From assembly GCF_026339735.1 (NCBI RefSeq), contig NZ_JAPEQG010000001.1, positions 248,001 through 312,000 on the forward strand: a stretch of DNA of 64,000 bases. The letters run 5' to 3'. Source of the DNA: Streptomyces sp. NBC_01669 (GTDB taxonomy: Bacteria > Actinomycetota > Actinomycetes > Streptomycetales > Streptomycetaceae). Below are positions 16,974 to 26,559 of the stretch, piece after piece (the first letter of the stretch is position 1; each line of letters opens with the position of its first letter). The notes beneath the pieces are model-generated. The model ran no database searches. It worked only from the letters and a program-made list of their open reading frames with translations, and was not told the origin of the DNA. A program made the translations under genes and the position numbers.

Positions 16974-17761
16974 TCATAACGGCGACTGCAGCGGTAGTCG
17001 CACTGCCTTCACGGTGGAAACGGAGGAAATGGTGGCTCCACCCAACCGCCGCGCGTTCCTCGTGCTCACCACGACCGCGCTCGCGCACCGCGAATCGGCA
17101 CGAGCCGAGCGGGGACCGACTTCGCCTTGTTCACCGGTGTGCGGCGGGATCGAGGGGCGCCGTCCGAGCCGCACGATCCCCGGACTACGACCAGGATCTG
17201 GAATCGACTCCATCACCATATTAGATCAGATGTTCGATTTATTGGTCGACACGTGTCACTCCCTGAGGTCAAACGGCCCTGCAGGCGTATGCGGGTCAGG
17301 ACTGCCGGTGGGGGTCCTGCAGGAGGACCGCGCAAGCCGATGCGGATTCCACGGTGCGCGTTCTGTCGGCAGCGCCCGTGCTGCAGAGCCTGCCGGGACG
17401 GCGGCACTCCTGGCGTCCGGCACAGTTGCCGGCCCGGCCGGCAGTACAGCACGCCGTAGGAAATGCATGCCTCCTCCCTTCCCGGACGCGCAGTCGGCAC
17501 CGAAGGGGGAAAGGGGTCATCATGGAAGACAAGCCGATGTCACATACTCATATCGAGAACGACCGGCGGCCTGACCGGAATGACGCGCGAACGCGGCGGT
17601 GATCCCGCTGTCTTCCAGTTCTGGCTGTGTCCCGGCAGCGTCGCGGTCCTCCACGCATGGCATGCCTCGAAGGCGTCATGGTGACTGGACAACGCGCCCT
17701 GCTGCTTCCGTGGTGGTCCGTCGGCACCGCCCCGGGGTATCGGGGCAGAGGAGAGTTCCCG
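16974..17761. other. 788-bp region without a confident gene
   Basis: It contains an A/T-richer patch (17215-17250) that could hold a promoter. A 26-codon frame at 17522-17602 (MEDKPMSHTHIENDRRP) is preceded by AAAGGGG and could be a leader peptide ahead of the DoxX gene. A possible truncated signal-peptide start lies near 17031 (VAPPNRRAFLVLTTTALA) after GGAGGAA. None is secure. Confidence 0.35.
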
Positions 17762-18313
17762 GTGAACTACATCGCTGAGCGGCTGCGCGCCTCCCCCGAA
17801 CCTGCGGCCCACGTTGCGGCGCGGCCGGCAGTGTCCGCCGGCGACTGCGGTCTGCTGCTTATCAGGATCACATTCGGCCTGCTGATGGCGGGGCACGGCT
17901 CCCAGAAGCTCTTCGGCCTATTCGGTGGCGACGGCCTCACCGCCACGGGCAAGGGGTTCGCCGCGCTGGGATATCACCCTGGAAACGTCTACGCCGTCAT
18001 CGGCGGTGGCTCCGAGTTCCTGGGAGGCATCGGACTGGCTCTGGGACTGTTCACGCCACTGGCAGCGGCTGCCCTGATCGGTGTGATGATCAACGCCATG
18101 GTGACCGTTACCGCATCACACGGTTTGTGGGAATACCAAGGCGGCGTGGAGTACAACGTGTGCATCGCGGTCGTTGCACTTGGCATTGCCGCCACCGGCC
18201 CCGGTCGGCTCGCCCTGGACCACCCCTTCCGCTGGGGAAAGGGCGGCTGGCGCGAAGCAGGTTTCGCTCTGTGTCTCGGTGGCATCGGCGCCGCCATCGT
18301 GCTGGGCCTCTAG
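17762..18313 (+). CDS. DoxX-family membrane protein
   Basis: 183 aa from the GTG at 17762 with GGAG about 9 bp upstream. Four hydrophobic segments are visible, with the family signature RITFGLLMAGHGSQKLFG in the first and FLGGIGLALGLFTPLAAAAL in the second. DoxX proteins are small integral membrane proteins linked to thiosulfate/quinone chemistry or to redox-stress complexes. Most actinobacterial members are uncharacterised. Stands alone. The gene to its right is convergent. Confidence 0.85.
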   Translation: MNYIAERLRASPEPAAHVAARPAVSAGDCGLLLIRITFGLLMAGHGSQKLFGLFGGDGLTATGKGFAALGYHPGNVYAVIGGGSEFLGGIGLALGLFTPLAAAALIGVMINAMVTVTASHGLWEYQGGVEYNVCIAVVALGIAATGPGRLALDHPFRWGKGGWREAGFALCLGGIGAAIVLGL

Positions 18314-18380
18314 CCCGGCCATTTCTTTGAGGCGGGGCCAGTCGGCCTTTGGATCTTGCTGCTCGAGCCCTTCGTTCAGG

Positions 18381-18641
18381 TCAGATGAGTGCGGCACGCA
18401 CGTTGGCGAGCGCCTCGTCAAGGGTGGTCGCAACGTTCTCGTGGCCGCTGAAGCCGTCGTCCTCGCCCGGGTCGACGGTCCAGCCCCAGCCGCTTTCAGG
18501 ATGCCCGTCGATGGTTGCGGCGTGCTTTCCCTTGGTGATGGTGATGGAGAGGTTCCCGGCCGGGAAGGTTTCGATGTCGACGTGTGCCGCCTCACCGAAG
18601 GCGTGGTGGATGGCGTCGCGGGCTTCCTGCTCGGTGGTCAT
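18381..18641 (-). CDS. Small hypothetical protein
   Basis: 86 aa, ATG at 18641 with AGGAG and a 7-nt spacer. Sequence pattern AGNLSITITKGKHAATIDGH and GWGWTVDPGEDDGFSGHENV suggests a small beta-rich domain with a C-terminal helix (TTLDEALANVRAAL). No known family recognised. It follows the 18646-19056 frame by 4 bp, so the two are probably one operon. Confidence 0.6.
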   Translation of the reverse strand: MTTEQEARDAIHHAFGEAAHVDIETFPAGNLSITITKGKHAATIDGHPESGWGWTVDPGEDDGFSGHENVATTLDEALANVRAALI

Positions 18642-18645
18642 GGGG

Positions 18646-19056
18646 CTACTCCTGGTGGACGGTGACGACGACGGTGCGGCCGCTCGGGTCGGTGAGGACA
18701 GCGGCGCACGGGGGGATCGAGGGTGCCGGCGGGCGTGGTGAGGCCGAAGGGTGGGGTGAAGCCCGAGAACGGTGCCACCCGGTGCGGGTGGCGTAGCACT
18801 CGGGGCAGATTCCGGACTGCTCTTTGGTGAAGGTGGACTTCATCAGCAGGTTATCCCCGAGCGGGAGCCCCCACTCCGGTGGCAGATACTCCCAGGCAAT
18901 CGCCGTGTGCGGCACGGACAGAATCTCCTGCAACTCCGCCGATCGTTCAGACGTATGCGATCCGGGTGGCGCGTACAGCGGTCGGCCCTCGGCAGGAGCG
19001 ACTCGATCACGTCCCGCAAGTCGTCGCTGCCTTTCCACCTCTTCGCCCCGCGCCAT
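18646..19056 (-). CDS. Hypothetical protein, start or frame uncertain
   Basis: The frame encodes AELQEILSVPHTAIAWEYLPPEWGLPLGD and ends TDPSGRTVVVTVHQE, which looks natural. The first 35 residues are Arg-rich and unconvincing. An overlapping frame upstream (19151 leftward: MSGFLKSIPQNDQWSDGVPL, RGAKRWKGSDDLRDVIESLL) looks more like a real N-terminus. The gene may therefore really start near 19151 with a frameshift around 18990. Function unknown. Confidence 0.4.
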   Translation of the reverse strand: MARGEEVERQRRLAGRDRVAPAEGRPLYAPPGSHTSERSAELQEILSVPHTAIAWEYLPPEWGLPLGDNLLMKSTFTKEQSGICPECYATRTGWHRSRASPHPSASPRPPAPSIPPCAAVLTDPSGRTVVVTVHQE

Positions 19057-19259
19057 TCCAGTACCCCCCGCGACCTGATGAACCTGACACCGAGCGGGAC
19101 CCCATCACTCCATTGATCATTCTGCGGGATGCTCTTGAGGAAACCCGACAACGGCTGGAGCAGCAGATTACGAGTTGGCTGACGCTATTGCTGCCGTTGG
19201 CCCTCGGTGTCAGCGTGGCGTCTTCTGCGGCGGCTGTCTCGCCACGTTCAGTGCAACCG

Positions 19260-19690
19260 ATCATGCGTCCGTGGGCCTCTCCCCACCCATGTTGCCGGTA
19301 TGAGGTGGAGGGTGAGGACGGCTTTGACCAGGCCGGTGAAGCGGGTGGTGCTGCATCGCAGCTTCGCGCGAATCACCAGGTCCTGAGAGTGGACCTGGTC
19401 TGTTCTCCACGCGCGCGGACCTTCACGTGGGACCTGATGTGGACCTACTGTCCGGCTGACAGGCTGCCTCAACGCCTGCGGGAGGGAACGCGGACCGTGC
19501 CGCCTGCACTCCGGTATCCCCCGGTCGGCCCAGCACGGGATGTCGGCGTGGTCGGCGTTGACCTGAACGTTCATCCCGTGCTTGCGTTGTTTCCCGGAAA
19601 AGTACGGCCGATCGGCGGCGATCCGGAGAATCCTCCGACTCCGCGCCCGAGCCTTCGGCACCGAGCCGAAACACGAGAGTTGATTGCGGT
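19260..19690 (-). pseudogene. IS5-type DDE transposase remnant
   Basis: The segment PYFSGKQRKHGMNVQVNADH matches the middle of IS5-group transposases (consensus like SGKHKRHGMNVQVIADP), and the end VIRAKLRCSTTRFTGLVKAV matches their C-terminal region. Between them the frame drifts and the catalytic residues are not recoverable. No terminal repeats were found. An old IS relic abutting the SDR stop codon. Confidence 0.6.
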
Positions 19691-20605
19691 TCAGCGGTAT
19701 CCAGTCGCGTCGGCGGGCTTGCCCGCGTCCTGAACCTCGACGATGTAACGCCAGGCATGTGGTCGGCTGCCGTCAACGTCGGTGAAACCGTAAACCTGGG
19801 CGAGCTGACCGCCGGACAACGACTGCCCGTTCCAACGGCTCACCCGGGGATCGGCGGCCAGGGCAGCGACGGCTCGCCCCACGTAGAACGGGGTCTCCGA
19901 GATGCAGAAGTGCGGCTCACGCTCCAGCGCGTCATGCCACGATTCCTCGGTCACGCCGAAGTGGTCGAGCATGATCTCCGAACGCATCCACCCGGGCGTC
20001 AGTGCCACCGCTGTGCCGCCACGTGGCCCGAGTTCGTGGCCCAGCGCAAAGGCCATGCGAAGCACCGCGGCCTTGGCGAGATCGTAGAAGAACGAGACCC
20101 GGTAAGTGTCCCGGTTGTACTCGGCGGTGCCGTCGGTCATCTCGACCACCAGTCCGCCGTCATTCCGCAGGAGGAGGGGAAGAGCGTGGTGGCTGGTGAT
20201 TGCGTGGGTCTCCACCGCGAGCCGGAGCAGCCGCAGTCCCTTGTCGAGATCGTGCTCCCACACGGGGGCGTCCCATTCGAAGAGGAGTTCGCCGCCCCAG
20301 ATGTCGTTGACCAGGATGTCCAGTCGGCCCTGTTCGGATGCAATGCGATCGACCAGGCCTCGGACCTGGGACGAAACCAAGTGGTCGGTCGGGACCGCGA
20401 TGCCGTGACCTCCCGCCTCGGTCACGAGATCGGCGGTGTCCTCGATCGTCTCGGGGCGGTTGTACTCCGAGCGCTGCACCCGTGTGCTGCGACCGGTTAC
20501 GTAGACGGTTGCCCCGGCAGCGCCGAGTTCCACCGCGATCGCCCTGCCGGCTCCCCGCGTCGCCCCTGCGACGAGAGCGACCTTTCCATCCAATGTTGCT
20601 GACAT
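19691..20605 (-). CDS. Short-chain dehydrogenase/reductase
   Basis: 304 aa from the ATG at 20605, preceded by GGAAGG. The start MSATLDGKVALVAGATRGAG carries the TGxxxGxG-type cofactor loop (ATRGAGRA), with an NADP-favouring Arg-rich turn (TGRSTRVQRSEY). NDIWGG replaces the usual NNAG. The catalytic Tyr-x-x-x-Lys is present in a loose form (SFFYDLAKAA). Long C-terminal extension (about 50 residues) compared with classical SDRs. Homologues of this subtype are annotated only as SDR oxidoreductases. Substrate unknown. Confidence 0.85.
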   Translation of the reverse strand: MSATLDGKVALVAGATRGAGRAIAVELGAAGATVYVTGRSTRVQRSEYNRPETIEDTADLVTEAGGHGIAVPTDHLVSSQVRGLVDRIASEQGRLDILVNDIWGGELLFEWDAPVWEHDLDKGLRLLRLAVETHAITSHHALPLLLRNDGGLVVEMTDGTAEYNRDTYRVSFFYDLAKAAVLRMAFALGHELGPRGGTAVALTPGWMRSEIMLDHFGVTEESWHDALEREPHFCISETPFYVGRAVAALAADPRVSRWNGQSLSGGQLAQVYGFTDVDGSRPHAWRYIVEVQDAGKPADATGYR

Positions 20606-20972
20606 GCGCATCCTTCCGTGTCCACGTGCCGCGCTGCGCCAACGCCCGTGCCAGCGCCGACACGATGGTTGCGCAGAAACTGGACACCTTCTGTCGTGTT
20701 TTCCGAAGCGTGGCTGCTGCATCGCGTGGATCGATACGCAGGGATCGCTTGCACCGGACAGGCAGGGAGGAAGAGGTGATCTCGCGTGCGTCGCGCCCGC
20801 CACGCGCGGTGCACGACATCAAGGTGCGGCAGTTGGCGGCGGCCCGGTCTGTGCTGTTGGCGCTGCCCCCGGCCCCGTGGGCACCGTGTGTAGCCAAGCC
20901 AACACTGCGCTGCCCCGTCGAGAAGAAGCCAGGTATTGCTGCGGAACTGCAGAACGCAGGAGAGGCTCTCGG
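20606..20972. other. 367-bp stretch without recognisable gene
   Basis: Lies between the SDR start and the toxin stop codon. It should contain the SDR promoter. No convincing coding frame. Confidence 0.5.
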
Positions 20973-21230
20973 CTATGCCTCGATGTACGCCACCACTGTG
21001 ATCGTCTGCAGGGCGGTGACAAAGGAAATCACCCGGACCCCGTCGATCTCGTCGACGTAATCTCGCAGAAGACTTCCCGGGATCAGGGTGCCGAGCTCGG
21101 GGTTGACGGAGATGGCCACGATCGCGCGGTCCAGACGGTGAGTCTCGCCCGCGGTCAACTTGGTGAGCTGCGTGAGCGCGGGCTCCACTGTGATGACCCG
21201 GGAGCGCCGCGGTCCGTGTTCAGGCGACAC
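20973..21230 (-). CDS. Type II toxin, RelE/ParE-like
   Basis: 85 aa from the GTG at 21230, overlapping the end of the antitoxin gene by 11 bp. The sequence VEPALTQLTKLTAGETHRLD, later PGSLLRDYVDEIDGVRVISF and ALQTITVVAYIEA, has the ParE/RelE pattern: an N-terminal helical pair followed by strands ending in VVAYIEA. Members inhibit gyrase or cleave mRNA on the ribosome; which applies here cannot be told. Tight overlap with the upstream small acidic protein supports the toxin-antitoxin assignment. Confidence 0.7.
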   Translation of the reverse strand: MSPEHGPRRSRVITVEPALTQLTKLTAGETHRLDRAIVAISVNPELGTLIPGSLLRDYVDEIDGVRVISFVTALQTITVVAYIEA

Positions 21231-21444
21231 GGGCCTGCTTGTCGGCGAGGGTGGCGAGGTGCGCGTCGCGGGCGGTCTCCCACAGCACGCCCGTCTCCGG
21301 GGCCGGGTAACCGTTGGTGGCGATGTCCTCCAGGACCGAGGCAAGGGTGTCCGTCTTGGCCCGCTCGGCTGCAGCGTAGGAACGTACGGCATCGGCGGCC
21401 GGGGGCTCCAGCGGCTGGCGGGCGGCGGCCGGCTGTTCGCTCAT
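21220..21444 (-). CDS. Antitoxin partner of RelE/ParE-like toxin
   Basis: 74 aa from MSEQPAAARQPLEPPAADAV at 21444, chosen over an upstream in-frame start because it begins at the conserved-looking region. Rich in Ala and acidic residues (DTLASVLEDIATNGYPAPET) with no obvious DNA-binding fold, like many short antitoxins. It precedes and overlaps the toxin gene, the usual order. Confidence 0.65.
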   Translation of the reverse strand: MSEQPAAARQPLEPPAADAVRSYAAAERAKTDTLASVLEDIATNGYPAPETGVLWETARDAHLATLADKQARVA

Positions 21445-22115
21445 CGAGGGCTCCAGAGGGCTGAACTGACTCGTGGCACAACGGTAGCGGGGTCTGAGGA
21501 ACGCTGGTGTCCTGTCCACCGCATTTCGTCACATGGACGCCACAACCATTTCAGCAACTCCATGATTCATGGAGGTTCATACACCCCGGCGTACGCGTGA
21601 GGCTCCACGAGGCCGGTACGCCGCAGCTCTGGTCGGCCTGGCTTGGGAGCTGAGCCCATTCCCCGTTCCTGGCGCCTGCGAGCGCCTGAGCTGGGTGGTC
21701 AGACAGCCGTCACCGCTTGGCGGGTGACGATCACGGCTGCCGACACCCTACTGGCTGGTCCGTGGGCGCCGATCGAAGGAACCCATAAGTCCTCGCGCAC
21801 GCTCGCCCGGGGCCTTGCCGAGGACACCCCACCACGGTCGTCGGACGTCGCGTGGCCGGTTCCATGCTCGGAACGGGGCCTTTCCGTATCTCGGCAACCC
21901 GGCGCGCAGCTGGGCCGAGAGGGGCAACGAACGCTGCGGCAACAGTGAGGTGCTGCCTCCCCTTGTTCGGCTGGGGCCGTCGCACAACTTCGGTGACACG
22001 GCCCCCTGGAGACCCAGCAAGCTGTACCGCGTCGCGCCTTCGACCTCGGTCCCCCGCACCAGTCCCGTACACATCAGGCCACTGCGGCGGCCCGGGCTCG
22101 TCCGTAGCTCCGGGA
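21445..22115. other. 671-bp region with no supported gene
   Basis: Several frames are open on both strands through base composition alone. None has a family motif or a ribosome site. It presumably includes the toxin-antitoxin promoter at its left end. Confidence 0.5.
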
Positions 22116-22583
22116 TCAGAATCCGAGGTCACTCAGACTGGGATGGTCGTCCGGGCGGCGGCCCAGCGGCCAGTGGTACTTACGGTCCGCTTCCCTGATC
22201 GGCAGGTCATTGATGCAGGCGTGCCGTACGGTCATCAACCCGTTCTCGTCGAACTCCCAGTTCTCATTGCCGTACGACCGGTACCAGTTGCCGGAGTCGT
22301 CGTGCGACTCGTACGCGAACCGCACCGCGATCCGGTTGCCGTCGAAGGCCCACAGTTCCTTGATCAGCCGGTAGTCGAGCTCGCGGGTCCACTTGCGCCT
22401 CAGGAACGCGACGATCTCGTCGCGTCCTGTCACGAACTCCGCCCGGTTGCGCCATCGTGAGTCCACTGTGTAGGCCAGGGCGACCTTCTCCGGGTTACGT
22501 GTGTTCCAACCGTCTTCTCCCTGACGGACCTTCTCGATTGCGGTCTCCCGTGTGAACGGGGGAAGGGGCGGGCGCGTGATCAT
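22116..22583 (-). CDS. SnoaL/NTF2-like DUF1348 family protein
   Basis: 155 aa from the ATG at 22583, with AAGGAG 5 bp upstream. The sequence includes the family signatures [40 protein letters not shown] and [13 protein letters not shown]. This cone-shaped alpha+beta fold is shared with ketosteroid isomerase and NTF2. DUF1348 members are widespread small soluble proteins with no firmly known reaction. Intact. Monocistronic by appearance. Confidence 0.9.
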   Translation of the reverse strand: MITRPPLPPFTRETAIEKVRQGEDGWNTRNPEKVALAYTVDSRWRNRAEFVTGRDEIVAFLRRKWTRELDYRLIKELWAFDGNRIAVRFAYESHDDSGNWYRSYGNENWEFDENGLMTVRHACINDLPIREADRKYHWPLGRRPDDHPSLSDLGF

Positions 22584-23468
22584 GACTGCTCCTTCGGGGC
22601 TGGGCACTCTGACGTCGACGCTAGGGCCGCTTGTACATGCCTGCCAGTCGTCCGGGCCCCACCGCATGGCGATTCGTGGCACGAACGTCATGCCGGCCGG
22701 TCTCGCCGGACACCACCTGGCTGTCGTCGTGCGGGCACTCGCCGATCCTGGTTGATCCCAGGACATACGCCGGTCCGGCTGTCACTTCCACTCCCGACCT
22801 CAATCCGCACTTATACAACGGTTTACGCTGTTTTCGACGCGTCGATTCTCGGTTACCGCCATGATGTCGACTCAGCATCAGGCCATGCCGATCGGAACCT
22901 GGATACTGTGCGTCCTGCAGACCTGAGCTTCGGCTGCGTTCACGAACGTCAGCGCGTGCGCGCCTGGCCAGTGCACCCCCACCGTCCGCCTCTACGCTCG
23001 ATGGGTGCGAGCGGCGCCATTTGGACCGGCTCGGACATCTCAAGGCGGCGGCCACCGCCTTCCCTGCGCTGAAGGGCTCCAGCGGACAAGGTTGCGTCAC
23101 CGATCCCCCCAGCCCCCTGCCTCCACTGAACGCAAGGGCGCAAGGGCGCAAGCAGCCACCGAACGCGCGGCCACCGAGAGGTTCGCCGCCAGTGGTGGAG
23201 GAAGATCCAGGCGGCAGCAGACCGACCCCATGGCCCCGTGGCATGCCCCGCCACTGACGCCGCCGTGCACCGGCCCGGTCCACGGCGGCGTCAGTGGCGG
23301 ACCCCCAAGCATGTGGGACATCTTGCTGAACGAGGAGCACGGGAGTTGCGGATCATCGTCTACGACGACAAGGCCGGTAGGGACCCGGAATCGGGCATGT
23401 CGCCGCAAGCCGGAAGCGGCATGTTTCGAGTCGTCCGGCCATGCCGTTTCACGAGCCGTTCGCCATGA
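22584..23468. other. 885-bp non-coding or decayed region
   Basis: No recognisable gene. It contains the strong inverted repeat at 23248-23300 and a short GGGCGCAA microrepeat near 23127-23150. It lies between the DUF1348 start and the stop of the merR-type gene. Confidence 0.5.
23248..23300 (-). terminator. 20-bp perfect inverted repeat, probable terminator of merR-type gene
   Basis: Positions 23248-23267 and 23281-23300 are exact reverse complements. The 13-nt spacer contains a further ACCGG/CCGGT pairing after one C-C mismatch, so the whole forms a very long cruciform. It lies 169 bp beyond the merR-type stop. It may be a terminator, or the fused ends of a lost element. Confidence 0.55.
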
Positions 23469-24270
23469 CTACAGCCGGGCGCGCAAGGCCTGAATCGTCC
23501 AGTCGAATGCCGGCGTCAGGCTGTGCGGGGCGGTCCAGCCGTTGATCACTGCGACCAGCCGGAAATACCTGTCTCGACGCGGATCGTTCGCGGCCTCCAG
23601 CCAGGTCAGCAGCCGACGCCGTACCTCGACGTCGTCGGGTCCGGCAATGACGTACGCGTAGTGCGCCGTGATCCCCGCGATGACCGGATCCGCCCTGGGC
23701 GAGGCCGGGTCGGTGCCGTCTGCAAGCGCGGGGGCAACCTGGTCACGGACCACCGCCGCAACGTCACGGGCCAGTCGCGTAGTCCCGTCCTTCGTACGCT
23801 CTGCCACGTGGTCCTCGGCCATCCCCCGCATGCCGGCACGGAAGTCCGGATCCTGAGACAGCTCTGCCAGTTCCACCCACGCCTGGACCTGCTCCGCTTC
23901 GGGATTGTCGGGCAGTTCCGGTGTCATGGAACGAATGGCGGCTGCGCACTCGGGTCTGTCGTGCAGATCGACGAAGACAGCGTCGAGGAAATCACCGATC
24001 AGGCAACGGCGTTCGTCCTCGGAGAGTCTGGCCAGCTTGTGCATGAGTTCCATCTCCTCAAGGGTGGACCCGCGTCTGGCCACTGCCGTCAACACCGCAC
24101 GACGCAGGCGCAGGGTCCTGATCTGCACTGCCAGGGCCTCGGCGTGCGCAGCCGCGACCTGCGGGAGTGACAACTCCCGATCCACTACCTTCCGGATCGT
24201 GGAAAGGTCCATTCCCAGGTCACGCAGCGTTCGTACGAAGTCGAGGCGTGCGACGGCATCGATGTCATAG
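23469..24270 (-). pseudogene. MerR-family regulator, 3' part
   Basis: Continues from the 5' part at 28638-28768: YDIDAVARLDFVRTLRDLGM (second half of the MerR HTH) then a long effector domain to LTPAFDWTIQALRARL. The break is at codon Tyr-Asp and is caused by the nested insertion 24271-28634 with 3-bp target repeat TAG. The restored protein is about 310 aa, an actinobacterial type with a large C-terminal helical domain of unknown ligand. Confidence 0.88.
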
Positions 24271-24339
24271 TGAGGTTCCCCCGAGATGCGGAAAGAAGTG
24301 ACGGCGGGTCAGATGGGACTCATGAGAGGAACATCGACC

Positions 24340-24648
24340 ATGGCTGCCCCCAGGAAATACTCGCTCGAGTTGCGTGACCGCGCAGTGCGTATGTATCGCA
24401 CCGCGGACCCCAAGCCGCAGATCAAGAAGCTCGCCATCGACCTCGGTGTCCATCCCGAGGCCCTGCGCGGCTGGATCCGGCAGGCCGAGGCGGACGCCGG
24501 CGAGCGCGACGACCGGCTGACCACCGACGAGCGAGCGGAACTCGCGGCGCTGCGCAAGGAAAACGCCCAGCTCAAGCGGGCGAACGAGGTTCTGCGGACG
24601 GCCTCGGCGTTTTTCGCGGCGCAACTCGACCCGACCCGGCCCAGGTGA
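24340..24648 (+). CDS. IS3-family OrfA (outer element)
   Basis: 102 aa from the ATG at 24340. Standard HTH_Tnp_1 domain: PRKYSLELRDRAVRMYRTAD, LGVHPEALRGWIRQAEADAG, followed by a leucine-rich helix (ELAALRKENAQLKRANEVLR). Binds the terminal repeats and associates with OrfB. The final codons overlap the start of orfB. Confidence 0.92.
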   Translation: MAAPRKYSLELRDRAVRMYRTADPKPQIKKLAIDLGVHPEALRGWIRQAEADAGERDDRLTTDERAELAALRKENAQLKRANEVLRTASAFFAAQLDPTRPR

Positions 24649-25234
24649 TCGAGCTCCTTACCGAGCATCGAGACCTGGGAGTCGAGTGCGTACTTCGGGA
24701 ACTGCAATCGCCTCCTCCACCTACTACCGCTGGCGCCGCGCGGAGCGCGAGCCGTGCGAGCGCGTGCGCCGGGACGCCGAGCTGACCGAACAGATCAAGC
24801 AGATCCACACCGATTCCGGCGGGATCTACGGCTCGCCGCGCGTCCATGCGACCCTCAAGCGCGAAGGCGTGCACGTGGGCCGCAAACGGATCGAGCGCCT
24901 GATGCGCGAGGCCGACATCGCGGGCATCAGCCCGCGACGCAAGGGTTTCACGCGCCGTGATCCGGGGGCCACGCTCGCCCCGGACCTGGTCGAGCGCGAC
25001 TTCACGGCGCCCGCGCCGAACCGGCCGTGGGTCACCGACCTCACGATGATCCCCACCAGCGAGGGGCCCCTGTGGCTGTCCGCGATCCGGGACGCGTTCT
25101 CCCGCCGGGTGGTGGCCTGGGAGACCTCCGCCCGCGCGGACGCCGACCTGGTGCTGTCCACGCTCGAGTACGCCCTCGCTTCCCGCGAGGTCGAGCCCGG
25201 ACAGCTCATTCATCACGCGGATCACGGCTGTCAA
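24645..25234 (+). pseudogene. IS3-family OrfB (outer element), 5' part with frameshift
   Basis: The first frame reads VIELLTEHRDLGVECVLREL. At about 24709 the expected IASSTYYRWRRAERE continues one frame over, consistent with a single-base deletion (CAATCGCC where CAAATCGCC is expected). Contains the first catalytic Asp (WVTDLTMI) and the second (HHADHGCQ) up to the IS30 insertion at 25235. Non-functional. Confidence 0.88.
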
Positions 25235-25241
25235 CCCGGGT

Positions 25242-26067
25242 TCAAGGAGTCGTCGCAACACTTCCGTTTTGTGTTGATAGTAGATGACTGTTGAGAGTCT
25301 CGGAGGGTGTCCTCCAGCCCAGGGTTTTGCGGGGGCGGCCGTTGAGGGCAGCTGCGACGGCAGCGAGATCCTCGCGGGTGTGTCTGCTGAGGTCGGTGCC
25401 CTTCGGGAAGTACTGCCGTAGCAGCCCGTTGGTGTTCTCGTTCGTGCCGCGCTGCCAGGGGCTGTGCGGGTCGGCGAAGTAGATCTCCAGGCCGGTGTCG
25501 ATGCGGAGTTCGGCGTGCTGCGCCATTTCCGAACCCTGGTCCCAGGTAAGGGACTTGCGTAGTTGGGCGGGTAGGCGGGTGATCGCTTCCGTCAGGGCGT
25601 CGCGTACGGCTGCGGCTCCGTGGCCGGCCAGTGGGGGGCCGTTCTTGGCCCGTGTGCCGTCGTGGCCGGGCATGGGCGGTAGGTGCAGCAGCATCGTGAA
25701 CCTGCTGGTGCGTTCGACCAGGGTGCCGATCGCGGAGCTGTTGAGGCCGATGATGAGGTCGCCCTCCCAGTGGCCGGGGACCGCCCGGTCCTCCGCCTCG
25801 GCCGGCCGCTGACTGATCAGCACGTCCTCGGTGACGAACTTCTTTCCCCGGCCGGAGGTGCGAGCCCGGGGCACCCGCAGCGCACGGCCGGTGCGCAGGC
25901 AGGCGACCAGCTCGCGCTTGAGTGCTCCGCGGCCCTGGATGTAGAGGGCCTGGTAGATCGCCTCGTGAGAGATGCGCATGGACTCATCATCGGGGAAGTC
26001 GACCTTGAGCCGGTGGGAGATCTGCTGCGGACTCCACGAGTTGACCCAACGGCGGTCCTGGCGCCTC
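25242..26067 (-). pseudogene. IS30-family transposase, 3' part
   Basis: From RRQDRRWVNSWSPQQISHRL through the core domain: VPGHWEGDLIIG (first Asp), SLTWDQGSEMAQH (second Asp), FADPHSPWQRGTNENTNGLL (Glu in context NENTNG). All catalytic residues are visible here, but the DNA-binding N-terminus is on the other side of the inserted IS. Ends at 25242, close to the element's left terminal repeat. Confidence 0.92.
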
Positions 26068-26112
26068 CCCTCTCTGTCAAAGTAGATCGAGTCAGGCATA
26101 CTGGATGATTCA

Positions 26113-26559
26113 TTGAGTCGAGGGCGGAGAAGGAGTAGTGCCCGGGTGGCCAGCACGAATGACCACGGGACCCCTGATCCGCAGGTAGAAGCCCGTTCGA
26201 CCGGTCCGCGCCGGTATACCGCGGAGTACAAGGCGAGGATCCTCGCGGAGTACGAGACGTTGGACAAGAAGGGCAAGGGCGCTCTGCTGCGGCGGGAGGG
26301 TCTGTACTCGTCGTTGATCACGACGTGGCGGCAGCAGCGGGACAAGGGCGCCCTGGACGGGCTCGCCGCGTCGGCCGGACGGCCGAAGGCGGACCCGAGG
26401 GACAAGGAGATCGCGAAGCTGAAGGCGGAGAAGGCCCGCCTGGAAGCCGACCTCGCGAAGGCCCGCACCGTCATCGAGGTCCAGGGAAAACTCTCCGCGC
26501 TGCTCGACCAGTTCGCCACGGACAGCGCCCCGAACAGGAACGGCGAGAAGAACCAGTGA
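26113..26559 (+). CDS. IS3-family OrfA (copy B)
   Basis: 148 aa with HTH ([33 protein letters not shown]) and a C-terminal coiled coil ([20 protein letters not shown]). A shorter start at the GTG of VASTNDHG is possible. The last four bases overlap the orfB start (GTGA), suggesting coupling rather than classical slippery-site fusion. Confidence 0.93.
   Translation: MSRGRRRSSARVASTNDHGTPDPQVEARSTGPRRYTAEYKARILAEYETLDKKGKGALLRREGLYSSLITTWRQQRDKGALDGLAASAGRPKADPRDKEIAKLKAEKARLEADLAKARTVIEVQGKLSALLDQFATDSAPNRNGEKNQ

Noticed and set aside
22621..23340. 239-codon minus-strand frame before the merR-type gene
   Set aside because: It crosses the large inverted repeat and has no recognisable domain or ribosome site.
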